From Neoechinorhynchus agilis (lineage: Eukaryota; Acanthocephala): 64,000 nt of DNA. The notes under the pieces were generated by a model, which was not told the origin of the DNA, did no database searches, and saw only the letters and a list, made by a program, of their open reading frames with translations. Below, piece by piece: positions 45,811 through 58,226 of this stretch. The first letter of the stretch is position 1. Each line of letters begins with the position of its first letter. Location of the stretch: positions 8,928,001 to 8,992,000 of the forward strand of contig CM121341.1 of assembly GCA_051530055.1 (NCBI GenBank). Reading direction: 5' to 3'. Made by a program: the position numbers and the translations under genes.

Positions 45811-46240
45811 ATCTGAAACCAATCTTATTGGTGACGTCAAATCTAAACCTGCTTCCTCGTAGTCGAAAACGCTAAAGTAAAGCTCTTCGCCACTGCCGAA
45901 AAATGCTTTTATGACGTCATCAACCAATCATCCTAAGCTTAGGTGCTTTGTCTAGTTTTCTCAAGGGAACTCCCGGACGATCAGCATTTGAAGCATATTT
46001 TTCCCAACTTTGCTTACGTCTACATACTTATCATTTCATGCGCAAAACCTTCCTATCTCACCGTAGTTCTTCTCAATGTTCAAAGCGTGACCACCGAAAA
46101 TCCTCACCATCGTCTAACATTCTAATTTTGTAATGAACTTAGTCGATTCCCAAGGGCGAGCAATCGGATCTGACAGTAAGGGATCTTAAAGTCCTAATTT
46201 ATTTGATAATACTAATAACACGTTTTATTTTTTAATGCGA
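45811..46240. other. RPB6 upstream flank
   Basis: No gene recognised; likely contains the RPB6 promoter and 5' UTR exon on the minus strand. Confidence 0.35.
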
Positions 46241-48640
46241 TAAATGAAGTTGGCTATTGATTTTGGAGTTGATTACGAGTCAGGGCGGGTGGGAATATCC
46301 GGTTCTGGTGGGAATTGGTGGTTATTGTTTGCAGGAGCGCTTGTAAGGTTGGTCTATCCTCAGGTTCATTTCAAATTATGATACTCGAAAGGATTGGGCA
46401 GCAAATCGAGTTGAATGAGACGGGTGACGTGGGAGGGATTATTGCCGAGGTGTGTCATAAATGCAAAGTAGGGCATCGGTTGCAGAAAATTTGGGCTGGA
46501 AGCCAAATTATAGGGGCGATAACTTTTCGTGGAGAAGTGAAAGAAGGCGAGATTTAAAACATTTTTCGATGATTTTTGAAAGAGCGCTCAGAATGGATAT
46601 TGGACGGAATGATTCGGCGGAAATGGGATGTCTTTTCTTGGAAGAAGGATAACTGGGTAAGAGGGTCGATGAGTTCGAGAATGATGTAGCGAAGAGCCCA
46701 GCTTGAGATTTCGGATTGCGAGAACGAATTTCGAGGTAATTTCTTGAGATGCTGTAGTACTTCGTATGACGAAACTAACAATAGTATCGGCGAGTTGACA
46801 AAAGTTTAATTTCTGGACGTGAAAGATTGCGTGCAGTATCATGTGGAGAAATGATTGTCATTTGAGTCAGGGCAAAGGTTCATAGTTAGGAAGAGGACAA
46901 ATTTGGGAAGAGATCAGGTTTGGTTAGACCAAGTGTTGAATTGCCATCCGAACGAATTTTGTAGGAAAGAAAGTTTTTGCGGACGAGAAGTATTTTGTTA
47001 GTTAGAGCTATCTGTAAACGGGGAATGTCTGAGTAGTCATTGCGATTTACCTTAGAAGATTGCTTTTGAAGAAGTTTCAAGATGGTGGGGTATTCATGGT
47101 GGGTGGCGGTTGGTGATTCTAATGAATTTCTTAGGAATTGCCGAAGTTAGGGAATTTTTATGATTGAAGTTAGGGAGGACATGGCCAAGGAAGGGTCATT
47201 TATGTTGCCAGAGTGGGGTGTGCGAATATTAGAGTTGAACAGTTTTATAACATTGTGGATGTTATGATCCCGTTTATCCCAGACGGGTAAGCGAAGTGAT
47301 TTTGGACCCTGATCCGATGTTCAGCGAGATATAAGGGCCGAAGAGTGGTCAGAGTTCGCGGGCGGAACAGAGCCCCTATACAAATATAGCACAATTCGGC
47401 ATATCCAATCCTTGCTGATCCACACCAACTCTCCACTCAAAACTCGTTCCTATCATTGCCAATCACTCATCCACCACAAAATTTCGGTTCGCTCCCTGAC
47501 TTTATCATAGAAAGACAGCCAAACCAACCGCAATCTCCCTCGTTTTCAGTCGCAAAGTACCCAAACCCCAAGTTCCTTTCCTATTTTAACACTCGAAGCC
47601 TCGTCCCTAAACTAAGTGAAGTATCAATCATTTCATCTATTTCAAAAGCCGACGTAATCATTTTAACTTTATTTTGAGAGGACGTGAGCGAGGGATTTTT
47701 GGAGAGAATGCGCGCAACAGTTGTTTAAGCAGGAAATGCAGAATGCAAACCGGGGAAAAGAAGCTGAGTGATACGAATACGATGGTGGCTATGTTATGAT
47801 CCCGTTTACCACAAACGGGTAAACGATGAGATTTTAAACGGTGAGGTGGAGGGATGGTCATAGTTTGCGTGGATAGCTGAGAGACGGATTAGTAGGCGTC
47901 GATATTTGTGAACACTTTGTTGAGGTTAGCGTCAAGACCAGTTGGGAAGCCAATCAACTCGGAAAAAGGGTAGGAGAGGAAATAGATTATTGAAGTCAGC
48001 TGTAATTAAGAAATTCCGTTAATTTGTGCAGTTTATGAGCCCCGTTATAGAATCAACTTGGAGCAAAGAGGACTCAAACGAGAAGCAGGAGGGCGATATA
48101 CACCAGCAATTATGAATTTTCTAAGAACATTTCGTAGAGGAGCTGAGAAATGGACTGCGACGAATTTTAAATCGGAGTTTTGAAGCGAGTATATGAGAGA
48201 TAAGGAGTATGGTAACGATTGTCGTACGTAAATTGAGACCTCCTCCTGGACGGTCCTCGAGTACCCGACAGGGATGGCTGAAACGCTGTTGAAGGGAGTA
48301 AGACACATTTCTGTTAAAATGACTACGTCGGCTTTTGAGGTAGATGAAATGAGTGAAATTGCGTCGAGTTTAGGAAGAAGGCTACGATTATTGGAGTAGA
48401 TTACGGTGGGGAAGGGAATTTTGGATTTCGGTAAATCGGGGAGGAATCGTTTTACAAGTTTCCGATATAGAACGATTGATTTTCCCCAATAGAGAAGTCC
48501 AGGAGCGAATCGAAAATTTGGGTTGGGACGAGTGATTGACAATGATAGAAATGAGTTTAGAGTTGAGAACTTGTATTGATCAGCTACGGTTGGACGGGTG
48601 TTTTTGAGTAGGAGTATAGCGATAATTATTTACTTGATTT
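46240..48640 (-). mobile_element. Jockey/CR1-like LINE, degenerate copy
   Basis: At 48542-48045 (minus) the endonuclease domain is readable: IYSNNRSLLPKLDAISLIS, KADVVILTEMCLTPFNS and FIIAGVYRPPASRLSP, typical of the apurinic-type EEP nuclease of this LINE clade. Linker and RT remnants follow toward 46.25 kb (ISSWALRYIILELIDPLTQLS at about 46.67 kb). The 3' tail has GGATTGGGCAGCAAA and GTGGGAATATCC. Stops, deletions and an opposite-strand insertion make it inactive. Confidence 0.8.
47440..47690 (+). mobile_element. LINE endonuclease 5' fragment, plus strand
   Basis: Reads FLSYFNTRSLVPKLSEVSII, then SISKADVIILT, the start of the same EEP endonuclease but in opposite orientation to the surrounding copy. 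It breaks off after LTLF at about 47.68 kb, probably a separate or inverted piece. Confidence 0.75.
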
Positions 48641-48839
48641 GGGAGAAAGGGTGTTCAATGCGGAAGGGCAGGGAGATTGACCTTTGTGATTTTTCGGGCG
48701 CCGGTGGAGTTGCACGTACTCAAAGTCAAGAAGTCGCTTACTCTCCGATTTTTTCTGATGGAGGAGATGTTAGGGGGTGTTCGCTAAAAGTGAAGGGTTA
48801 TATTTTGAAGATGAGGTGTGGGTTATAAACACGTTTCAT

Positions 48840-51620
48840 TCATGTAAGAAATGCACGATCAACACACTTGTCAGCATCTATCTTTGCTGAAAGTGTCTGG
48901 ATGACGGATGTTGAAGGCAAGGGAGGTGGGACTTGTTTTTGAAGGGATGTTGATGTGCGATCGGAGGCTTTGTACAGGAGATGACCGATTGGGAGTCTTT
49001 CTTGTTCTCCGGTTATTAAGGAAAGATTGGGTTTGGGGGAAGAATGATTTTTGGTAGAGGGTGGTACGAGCGAGGGGGGGATGAAAAAGGTTTGGGTTAC
49101 GGGTGTTTACGAAGAAAGAGTATTTAGAGATGAGGGAAGAAAATTGTGGAGGGGGTTGAAGATGACGGAGGGCGTTTTTGGAGAAAATGGAGTGGAGGTG
49201 GGCGTCGAGGGGAGGGAGTGAAGTCCTGCATATTCTCGCTGCTCTCTTGTGGAAGGTTTCGAGGGAATGGAGAGCATTGACGCAAAGGGTGAGGAACGTG
49301 GGGTAGGCGTATGTAAGGATAGGAAGGATGGTAGAAAGATAAAAGTGGGCAAGGTGTTTAGGGGATACGCGGAGACGCCGGAGGAGTTTGAGAAGGTAAA
49401 GACGAGGGTTTGCTTTAGAGAGTGTAAATGAAATGTGGGCATGCCATTTAAGGTATTCTTGTAAAATAAGGCCCAGTATTCGGAGAGAAGAGGAGCGTTG
49501 GATGGGGAGATGGAGAGGCGCGGGGATAAGATTGCGTTTGGAAATGTGGAAACAAGCTCAAAAGATTTGGATAAATTTAGGAATAGGTTTAGAGTGGAGA
49601 GCGAGGAAATGAGATGGTTGAGCTCGTCCATGGTTGTAAGCTGCGCGCGAGCGTATCGTAGATGCAGAGGAGGGCATCAGAACGAGCGAATTGGGAAGGG
49701 GAGATGTTTTTGAGGAAGGGAAGTGGGTGGGTTTTAAAACATTTTTCTAAGATTTTAGGGAAAGGTGAGAGTATAGAGATGGGACGAAAGGATGTGGGGG
49801 AAATCGGTTTATCGTCTTTGGGTAGGGGGACGACACGGGCTTCCTTAAGACACGATGGGAAAAAGCCCAATAGAAAGCTAAGGTTCGTTATGTGCGTTAG
49901 AGGATCGATAAGGTCCGGGATGATGGAACGAATGGCCCAATTTGGGATAGTCGAATTAGGAGAATGGCGGGGCAGACGCTTAAGGATCTCTAGGATTTCG
50001 AGAGGGAAAACTAAGGAAGGGCATGTATGAATGGGCGCGTCAGAAAGTGAGAAGGGAGGTTGGGACAATGGATGGGAGGTTTGGAGAGGACAGAGGTTTT
50101 ATTCATGGAGTTAAGGATTGATAGGAGATCAGATTTGGGTAGAGATGCGAAGTGGGTGCTTCTGCCAAGACCAGTGACGTTTTTTATTTCACGTCACCAG
50201 TTTCGATTGGGAACGGACGAGAGACGAGACGATAGGAATACTTTGCGGGCTATGCGGATGCGTTTGGTCAGTGTGGAGTGGAGGGAGGGGTAAGCAGGAT
50301 TACCTGACCGGAAAGCTTTGGTGACCTGTATTTGAAGGGTTTTTAGAAAAGGTGAGAACCATTTAGGGTCGCGGTTCGAGATTCGTATTGTTTTGCGAGG
50401 AAAGGAGGCTTTCATCGTAGATTTTGTCAGATTTAACAAAGAGCCCATTGCAATCGAGGGGTCGGGGCCAAATATGGTAGAGCGGTTTTGCGTGATAAGA
50501 GAATTGACACATGCAGCAAAGGCGTGGGTATGATGATCATGCTTATCCCAGACAACGTACGGGACGGAAAGGGAACGTTTTTGAGGTGATGTGGGGGAGA
50601 GAAGGACGGAACAATGGTCCGACGAGGCGATCGGGGGAAGTTTGGTAGTGCACAAGTATTGCCTGATGTTTGAGAAAATTTTATCAAGGCGGGAGCGCCC
50701 AACATAATGAAGTGATCTGAGGAAGTGGAAAGTATGTCAGTAAATAGGTGGTCTATTTGTTGAAGTGTGTTGGGAATCTTTGAGGAAGGAGGGCAATAAA
50801 GGCCAGCGATAGAGATCTCACGTTGGCCATTGCGGAGGGGGGGAGATGAAAAGGTAGGGTGAAGAGCAATGGTAAGGGAGAGAGACGCGGATGAAGATCG
50901 ATATGCCGCCCCCGTTTCGGATGTCCCATGTGAGGTGAAAAGCTTGAAAGTTTGGAAGGAAGGCAGATAATTTGCTATGGGGTAAGAGCCTGCTTCCGTA
51001 ATTACAAGGATGTCGGCGTTGCAAGAAGAGGCCACTATATGGAGCTCATCCAGTTTGGGGAGGAGGCTGCGGATGTTAGAATAAAGGATTATTGGAAAGG
51101 GATGTTTAGAAGGGACCTTAGGGGTGGACACTGACGTAGAGGGTTGAAGCTGCGCAGAGAGAGAAGGGATGGGAGTTGACCGATGGGGTAGTAAGGGGGC
51201 AATGGAATGGGGTAGTAAGGGGGCAATGGATCTGTGGGTGGACTGTAGTAATAGATGATTTGAGTGTAGGGACCATAGGGGTGGGAACTGCGCATGCGGG
51301 ATGAACTCGGGGGGGAAGAGGATATTGGGAGTTGAAGAGGTGGTGGTAAGAGGTGAGGTGGTGGTAAGAGGTGAGGTAGTGTACGCGTCCAAGGTATTTT
51401 TCGCTTCGGAGGGGCAAAGCAAAAATTTCCAGATTTGGTAGGGTGCGGAATAGTGGTTTTAGGCAGATGAGAGATGAGTGGAGGCAAGGATGAGAGGATT
51501 TAGGAGGAGTTAATGTACGAGGCGAGGGATGCTTAATGTAGCCGTTGAAGGATGGTAGGGGTGTGTGCTTTTTACTGGAAAATCGAGGTACAGGAGAGAA
51601 GGTGGTAGGCTCTGATGGTG
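48840..51620 (-). mobile_element. Jockey/CR1-like LINE, most complete copy
   Basis: Minus strand. Endonuclease at 51422-50433: ILYSNIRSLLPKLDELHIVA, CNADILVITEAG, ISIAGLYCPPSSKIPNT and SSDHFIMLG. Linker at 50655-50194: SSDHCSVLL and VPYVVWDKHDHH. RT N-terminal part at 50068-49589: LPRHSPNSTIPNWAIRSIIP, KEARVVPLPKDDKP and SFRPISILSPFPKILEK. The frame then jumps from LLCIYDTLARSL to DELNHLISSLSTLNLFLNLSKS. The RT palm, including the YADD box, is therefore deleted. A C-terminal part and 3' tail follow to about 48.84 kb. Upstream (51.62-52.08 kb) is purine-rich sequence that may be its 5' region. Inactive. Confidence 0.85.
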
Positions 51621-52256
51621 CTAATGTTGAAACGTAATCGTAGAAGGATGGGAGGGGTTTATGGTTTTTTCTAGCAGTAAGGGGTGGAAAGATTTTGTAA
51701 TGGATTTTTATGTGGCTGGATGCGAAAAGAAAGTTGTAAAGTAAGGAATTTGTGTCTCCTATTGGCTACGAGTGGTTAAATAAAAGTAAAGGGAATGCGC
51801 ATAGTAGTTGATGGGGGAGGAATAGTAGAGTGAATGTCAGGGAAAATGAGTTGACCGATTCGAAGGATTTGGTGACGGTGTTGTGCATTGGCGGCGACAA
51901 GATCTGTAACAGGCGCTTCTCGCATACCAGAAATAAATATGGCGCGATTTCTATCCTTGAGGGAGGAGTGCATGATACGATGGGTCGAATTCAGAGCGGC
52001 GAGGGATGATGGGCGGGGTGGAGAAGGCGTATCATTAGAGAAATGAATCGGAGGGTTGATTGATTTTGATGATGTTGGTGTAAACCTTATATCCTTATAG
52101 TTATTTTTTCCTTCCTTTGCTTTTTTCTCATTCGTTCAGATGTTTCGTTGACCTTTTGTTCAACCGTAGCTTTCTTAGTAGTTACTTTAGCTGAATCCCT
52201 TTCGCTTTTCGTATCGTTACCTCTTATCGCATTCACAATATCATACTTCGAGTTAT

Positions 52257-52710
52257 TTAAGAATCATTAAGTACTACAGGCTGCATATCCTCTAAGGGTG
52301 GCACCAAGTCCCTAGAAATTGTCGAAATATTTTCAGTTTTTAGAACACCACTCGTTTCCAACGAATCATCGTTTGAGTTTGGCATACCGATGGAATCTAC
52401 AGAAACCGTACTCTCCTTCGTGGAAGCTTCACAATCCGATTTCTGTAAACCTTTAGTATGTTTCTTAGAATTCACCTTTGAAACTTTTGCCTGTTTTTTG
52501 AACCGTTAGCTTTCGTCCCTTTGCATTTTTTGACTTCGACCAATTTTTCACTTTTGAGAGCTTCCATTTCGCACTGAATGGCGCCCGCTAATATATCCTT
52601 AACTGTGCTCATCGCTTCAATTAATAAACCGTTTAGAGTATCAGTAACTCGTTCAAAGCACTTCTTTAGTGCAACATCAATAAGAGTGGAATACTTAGCC
52701 TATTTTCGTT
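52257..52710 (-). CDS. Hypothetical charged protein
   Basis: Minus-strand frames join if a 50-nt intron (GTCGAAGTCA...AAAACAG) is removed. The first part reads LIDVALKKCFERVTDTLNGL, then KDILAGAIQCEMEALKSEKL. The second reads KVSKVNSKKHTKGLQKSDCE, then PLEDMQPVVLNDS before the stop. No known domain is recognised. The upstream start is not found (52.7-53.1 kb has only short frames). A piece of it is duplicated at 63.59-63.66 kb. It may be a fragment of a larger gene or a decayed copy. Confidence 0.4.
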
Positions 52711-53160
52711 CACTGTTCATTGATTTGAGCAGAGAGAGAGTAGACGTAGCGAGAGAGGACGGTTGCGAAGCGATTGGATTACTCTTGCAATCAGTAACAC
52801 GCTGACGAATGCTCGAATCGGACCACGAAAAACTCGGTTACTGAAATCGCATTCCGTACTTTTGTGAATATTTCGACTAAAGGCGCAGTTGGCCGAGGTT
52901 TTCAAAAATCACACATTTTGATGGTTGATTTGGCTACTGAGAGCGTATTTTTCGGTAAAAAACACACCCGCAAAAATCAGACACGAATGGAGAATCTGTA
53001 TTATTTTTTGTTGTTGTTGAGACAAGCGCACTTGATGATTTTTCTGTCACAATATCGTTTGTTCTTCAATCACAATCATTTCGATTATCGCCTATTTGGT
53101 CAGCATAATTGCCGCCGGCACTGTATAAAGAAGAGCGAGGAACGAATGTAAGCGAGTTCG

Positions 53161-54428
53161 TTAGTGTTGAGCATAGTACCCGATTTCGCCTTCTTCATGA
53201 TCGTAATCAAGTTGTTCAGCAGATAGATCTCGTCTGGCTCGAGGACTATTAGATCGTCGACGTCCAGCGGCAGCAGCATCAATCGCTCGCATCAACTCTT
53301 GAGGATTGAGTGCGGGCGATGAAGAGACCGATGAGGAAAAAGAGGACGGCGATCTTCTGTCTCGCTTTCTTCGATTGTTACGCTCGTCACATCGACGATT
53401 GTGCGATCGATTGATATTCGGCGGCGGCGGTGGTGGAGGCGGACTAATCGTACGGATCGGACGTATGCGCGCGCATATAAGAGGCAATGTATGGGGAAGA
53501 GAGATAAACTTACGACTGACGAACGGACCGGAGTACTCGAGGAAGAGGAGGTGGAATCGGCGGCGACCTCCTGTACTCGTAACAGCGTTCTTCGTATCTG
53601 CGAGATCGTCTTGGTGATCGATGGTAATAATCATCATGGTGCCGTGAAGGCGGTGGAGTAGGAGATTGTCTGTGCGAAGGAACGATAGGAGGCAAAGGAA
53701 CACCCGTTTGGCTCGCAGCCAAAGCAACTGCGAAACGTCTTTGGTATTCAGGATCACTGGCAGCATAAGCAGCCGCTGCCCTGTTAACACAAAAATGACT
53801 AGGGTAACTCTCAAAATAAACTTACATAATCGCAGCCTGAGATACGTTTGCCTGGATTGACGGTGGTGGTGGTACCACGTACGATTTATGACTATGGCGC
53901 CCATACCCGCCGGATCTTCTATCATCAGACCTTTCCCTGAATCGAGTGACTGGACTCGGTCGATGCGGACTCCTCGATCTACGACGATCACTCTCGTATG
54001 ATCTATAGTGTTCCTGATGTCGATGGGAATGATGAAGCTGATTAGTGTAACTGTCACTTTCACGGTAACCACCACCTCGCATGTTAGCGGCGGACGGTTG
54101 GTTTTCTCGACGAGCCATTTCTACTCTTAAAAATGAACCATTCCATTCGCGACCTATTTTTAAAGAAATAGAAGCAGAAACACCCAATTAATACCGAAAC
54201 TGTCTCTTTAACCAACTACAAACCATCACATCGCTTTATCGCCTGCTGAGCTTCATCCCAACTCTGATATTCCACAAATGCAAACTTCTTGTTCTCGTCA
54301 ACGTAAACCGAGTATAAGTGACCGTATTTTTGAAAAAGACGAATAATGTCAGGCTTCCGGTTCTCACCGAGATTACCCACGTAAATTTTAGAACGAGGAA
54401 TTCGAGATCCACGTGGAGAACGAGACAT
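53161..54428 (-). CDS. SR-family splicing factor (one RRM plus RS-rich tail)
   Basis: Four exons (54428-54224, 54153-53826, 53780-53514 and 53443-53161) give 360 residues in one frame, with introns of 70, 45 and 70 nt. The RRM has RNP2 KIYVGNL and RNP1 KFAFVEY, then WDEAQQAIKRCDGREWNG and FLRVEMARRE, closest in layout to SRSF3/SRSF7. The tail is rich in Arg/Ser, His/Tyr and Pro (RRSRSPHRPS, RSPRRSRRYEE) with a run of eight prolines, then RKRDRRSPSS. It ends in an acidic piece DYDHEEGEIGYYAQH. SR proteins bind exonic enhancers and recruit spliceosome factors in the nucleus. The start follows a short non-ATG open stretch; MSRSPRG is the natural start. Confidence 0.88.
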
Positions 54429-54779
54429 CTCTAAAAAAGGCGAAACCAACATGAGAATAACAAATCTTACATAATCCAGAATTTATCGATATCGGGAAAC
54501 ATCAACTAAAAGTACGCCGAAAGCAAACACAAAATTGTAGATTCTTTCGTGTCCAATCTTGGAAAAAATGTCACATTTTTTACTAAACGATTAAAGTTAA
54601 ATATTTTAAAAAAATTTCCAATTAAAAATGTTGGCTGTTAACGGCGATCACAGATATTGTTCAGTACGGGTGAAAACGTAGTAATTTAGAAACTAAAGAA
54701 TCCAAAACGATTGCGTCATCAAAATATTCAATTTTTTTGCAGTTCTCAGCGATTTTTTTTCAATCAATCTTCATCTCTC

Positions 54780-55250
54780 GACAATTAACACACTCACCAC
54801 CTCCCACCAAATTCCAGCTTTTGTCCTTCCTCGACCGTCGCCATCACGCTGGCAGCATTGCCCCGTTGTACTGCTAGCGAGATATTTTGTCGAAGAAATA
54901 AGCCTGCTCTTGAGTCTCCGGTTGCCTCTCTCAATTTCTTCGAGAGATCCTGGAGCAGAGAGAGTGCCGAGCTGCCGAGCGCTGCATACGTCTCTACCCC
55001 AAAGGGGACAAAATAGTGAGCCCTCGATAAGTGAAGATATTTCCGTGTTTTCCTCCCTTGCGCTGCACTGGCGGCACCACCGGCGATTTCGAGGGAGTAG
55101 GGGATGTTGCTGGCTGCGAGGGACGTGGCGTCCCAGAGAAGGCATTTGCCCTCCCGCCACGGAAAGACCGAAACTCCGTCAGGTCGACAACCGTCTAGTC
55201 GACAAAGATGGGCGGGTTCCAGGATGTTCGGGAAGTTCGCCGTTCTCAAG
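54780..55250 (-). mobile_element. RLE-type element, copy D (3' fragment)
   Basis: Only the C-terminal domain survives: NFPNILEPAHLCRLDGCRPD, GVSVFPWREGKCLLWDAT, FVPFGVETYAALGSSA and SLAVQRGNAASVMATV. It is very close to copy C, but between DAT and LAASN nine bases are missing, so the catalytic-core motif CVDT is lost. The 5' boundary at about 55.25 kb is abrupt. Typical of a 5'-truncated, target-primed insertion. Confidence 0.87.
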
Positions 55251-55827
55251 TTTGGCTATGCACCAGAAATTATGCTTCCTTCGATTTTTTCGCTTTGTAA
55301 TTCAGTTCCTTCATCCATATCGCGTTTTCAATAGGTCACTAGCGATGATTTGACTTGTTTTTCAAATGACGAAGCGCATTTTTTATTGCCGAAAATGGAC
55401 ATGCGGCTTTCAGTGTAAAATAATCGATTAAAGTTCGCTAGAAATATCTTTTAACGTATTAACAGTTTTTGTTGGTAGTTGAATTATTCAAAATTAAAGT
55501 AAATCGGAAAAAGAAATAAGTTTGCTACGAATGGAACTACTTTCAAATAAACTTTTATTAAATTTTTTAAACGTAATCGTTAATAGAGATGTTCTTCTTA
55601 CGAATTAAAATTCTAAAATCACTTGAAGAAAAAAAAGCTTGTTAGCATTTTTACACATAAAAGTTAAGATCAAGAGCTAAATGAAATATAACACGAATGT
55701 TGATTTGCGCGATTTTTAATAATTCTATATTAGAAAAGACCGAATACCGCAAAATGCACTGCTTGAATTTTCAAGTTTAATAAATTCAACTCTCATCAAA
55801 AACACAGTTGATTGACATTAAGTCTTT
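55251..55827. other. Intergenic, no gene recognised
   Basis: AT-rich sequence downstream of the SLC17 gene and upstream of copy D; no motif seen. Confidence 0.4.
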
Positions 55828-57817
55828 TTAGTTTAATTTATCATCCAATTGGATGCTATCGTTTAAATTCATTGGCTCAGTTTCCAAATCTTCATCTTCT
55901 ATGTATGCCCAGCTTTGTAGCTTTCCGCTAGCAAGCAGATCGAATAAAAGTGCGCTTAAAAGATAAATGCCACAGAATGACAATAGAACGTTTTGCCATC
56001 CACTTTTTTCTCCTTGCTAAACATTTTCGCCATATTTCTAAAAGTTTTTTTCGCTGCTTACAGCTGCATCTTTGATTAAGTCGACCAAGAAATTCAGAAC
56101 CGTCCCAACGACATTGGAAATTACATTTCCGAGCGTGAATACCACCCCGGAAAACACACCAGCAAAGTCGCTAACATTCAATGGATATCCACCTCCGATT
56201 ATTAGACCGCTAAATATTCGATAATGAATAATGGAGCTTAATGGGCCGAATGTTTATTACTGTGATCCGAAACCAATCGATAGACATAATCCTGCAAGAA
56301 CGATTTGATCTCGTTTTAAATATGGCATCGGGATTAAGCAAACCGCGGCACCAACACATCCTGTTATTAGAACGCTTAATCGTTTTAAATACTACTTAAA
56401 ACCAACCAATCGTCAGGAATATCTTTGTGGCCGCAGTTCTACTGAGCCATCCTCTGTTTATAAGGAAAGCTGCCAAACTTCCAGATGAAATTATGGCAAT
56501 GAGATTAGTGATATAGGGAATCGATGTTACAATGGAAAGCTTAAGAAAAGTGATACAGAGGTTAAGCATTTTTCTTGTGCTATTTTTTTACCGTCGTTGG
56601 AGTCGACTCAAACGATTCACTGATATAGTCTGGAATAATTGTCCAAGTAGCATATAGACCGACATCAGAGAAAACTATTCCGGCTAGAAACCCCAGGAAT
56701 GATCGGGAAAGGATAATCTTCTTATATGGAACGGTCTAAAAATTAAAGTGCTGGCATGTGAACTCAGAACTTCGATTGAAAGTTTACCAGTTTTTTGTTT
56801 TCATGAGTCGGACGACCGATCTTATTTGAGGTTATGTACATTATCTCTTCTAGAGAGATAAATCGATTTGTTTGTGGATCACTTGAAAGGAGAATTAAAT
56901 CGAGCACAATAATAATCAGGCCCAATATTGCTATGGCTGAAAATTAGGCGCAAAATTTTAAAAATATTTAACTTACATAAAACGTAAAAGTATATTGAGT
57001 ATCCTTGGACGAGATAATCGAGATTTGCTGTAGGTGTATTTATGCTGCACAGTGGACCCGATAAAAGTACGGCTAAAAATGGTCCGACGGTTGAACCTTG
57101 TAAAAAAATGATTTGTGTAAATGCAAAATCCTTTAAAATCGAACCAGCACTAATAATGCTGAGATGTATACTTCTTTCATCTTCAGGCGACCAATAAGAA
57201 ACCATCATCATAGCGAATGGCCATATAAATCCCTGTTTTTGGAAAAGGACTATTTTCACAAAAAAAATCGATTTGAACTGTGAACCTGTGCAAATCCGGT
57301 AATAAATCTAACGATGGCCAGAAATATCCACGACGCGTGAGCCGCAAATGGAATTATGAAAGTAGTGACAAAGACGACTGTTTGAGTTGTAACAATCGTC
57401 ACTCTGATCCCAACTTTCTTAGTAATCCATCCTGAGAATATTTGTGATATTGCGTATCCGATAAATACCATGCCAATAAGCGTCGATCGGACACTATTGG
57501 ACCACTCATAACACGTAAAAGCCTGATTAAAATTTCATGTTAGCGATCGTCTTTTTCTTGAAGTACCTTTGTATCATTCGTAGTTTGATTTGCTGTCTCG
57601 TTGCTTTTACATCGCATATAATTTAAGGCAGCGAAAAAGCCGTTTTTTTCTGCGTACATTATGGAGACATTAGCCAAAGACAAAATCGTGATTAACATTC
57701 TGTACGAGCACACAGTTCCAATAAATTTACCTGTTTAAAATTCATCGTTTTTTTATTGATCAAAAAAAACAATTCTAACTTCTTTCCTTCATCTTCACCG
57801 TATTTCGTTGTTAACAT
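55828..57817 (-). CDS. SLC17-type major facilitator transporter
   Basis: SLC17 members carry phosphate, sialic acid or glutamate across plasma, lysosomal or vesicle membranes; substrate not predictable here. Exons placed: 57817-57799, 57730-57567, 57522-57286, 57232-57145, 57096-56977, 56936-56788, 56735-56592, then from 56539, and further exons to the stop at 55828. Introns are mostly 40-70 nt. Features in order: TKYGKFIGTVCSYRMLITIL (TM1), an N-glycosylatable loop CKSNETANQTTND, GYAISQIFSGWITKKVG (MFS signature loop), RFITGFAQ, YWSPEDERS (SLC17-like), TVGPFLAVLLSG, then GLIIGGGYPLNVSDFAGVFSG and a C-terminal helix before an acidic tail. The 48-nt intron 57144-57097 is in frame and stop-free. 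Confidence 0.85.
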
Positions 57818-58226
57818 GAGTAAAAGAAGAAAACGTCTGCGTCTTAGGCGAAGGAAACGTGATTCAATTTTTCGGATTATTCAGAAAGCTTAGTTTTTAA
57901 CGCAAATGCAAAATTGTCTAAAAAAATTTTAGACCTTACAATGCGCTCGTAAGTTTCAGCAATTTTTTCGACGAAAAAATATTCTCAATGGTGAATTGTT
58001 ACACTTTTCGAGCTTTATTAATTCAAAATATGCAAAAAACTTACAAGCAATGCTTGAGAAGGCGGCTGAGGTTTTGAAAATTCGCAATGAAGAGTTCATT
58101 AATAAAACTCGAGTGTGCAACGATTCGCCATTGAGAATACACAACCACTCCAAGGAACAATTGGATAGAAAAAAAATAATACTTCGTATTTTTCCCATGT
58201 TTAAGATGAATAAAATTTACAATTAA
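57816..58226 (+). CDS. Hypothetical small basic protein
   Basis: An ATG at 57816 on the plus strand overlaps the SLC17 ATG on the other strand (shared CATG) and opens with SKRRKRLRLRRRKRDS. Further on, 57970-58226 reads NLQAMLEKAAEVLKIRNEEF and ends FPMFKMNKIYN before a stop. No domain is recognised, and the splice between the parts is not established. The opposite strand also has an open frame (58403-58041), so which strand is coding is uncertain. Confidence 0.3.

Noticed and set aside
53306-53617. Plus-strand Gly/Arg-rich frame over the SR gene
   Set aside because: Antisense of the proline run and RS tail; the four-exon SR model on the other strand is consistent throughout.
57700-57735. 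A 31-nt intron between ATGAATTTTAAACAG and AATGTTAATC in the SLC17 gene
   Set aside because: The intervening bases encode TM1 residues (KFIGTVCSYR) that match the family when an upstream exon at 57817 is used, so this stretch is exon.
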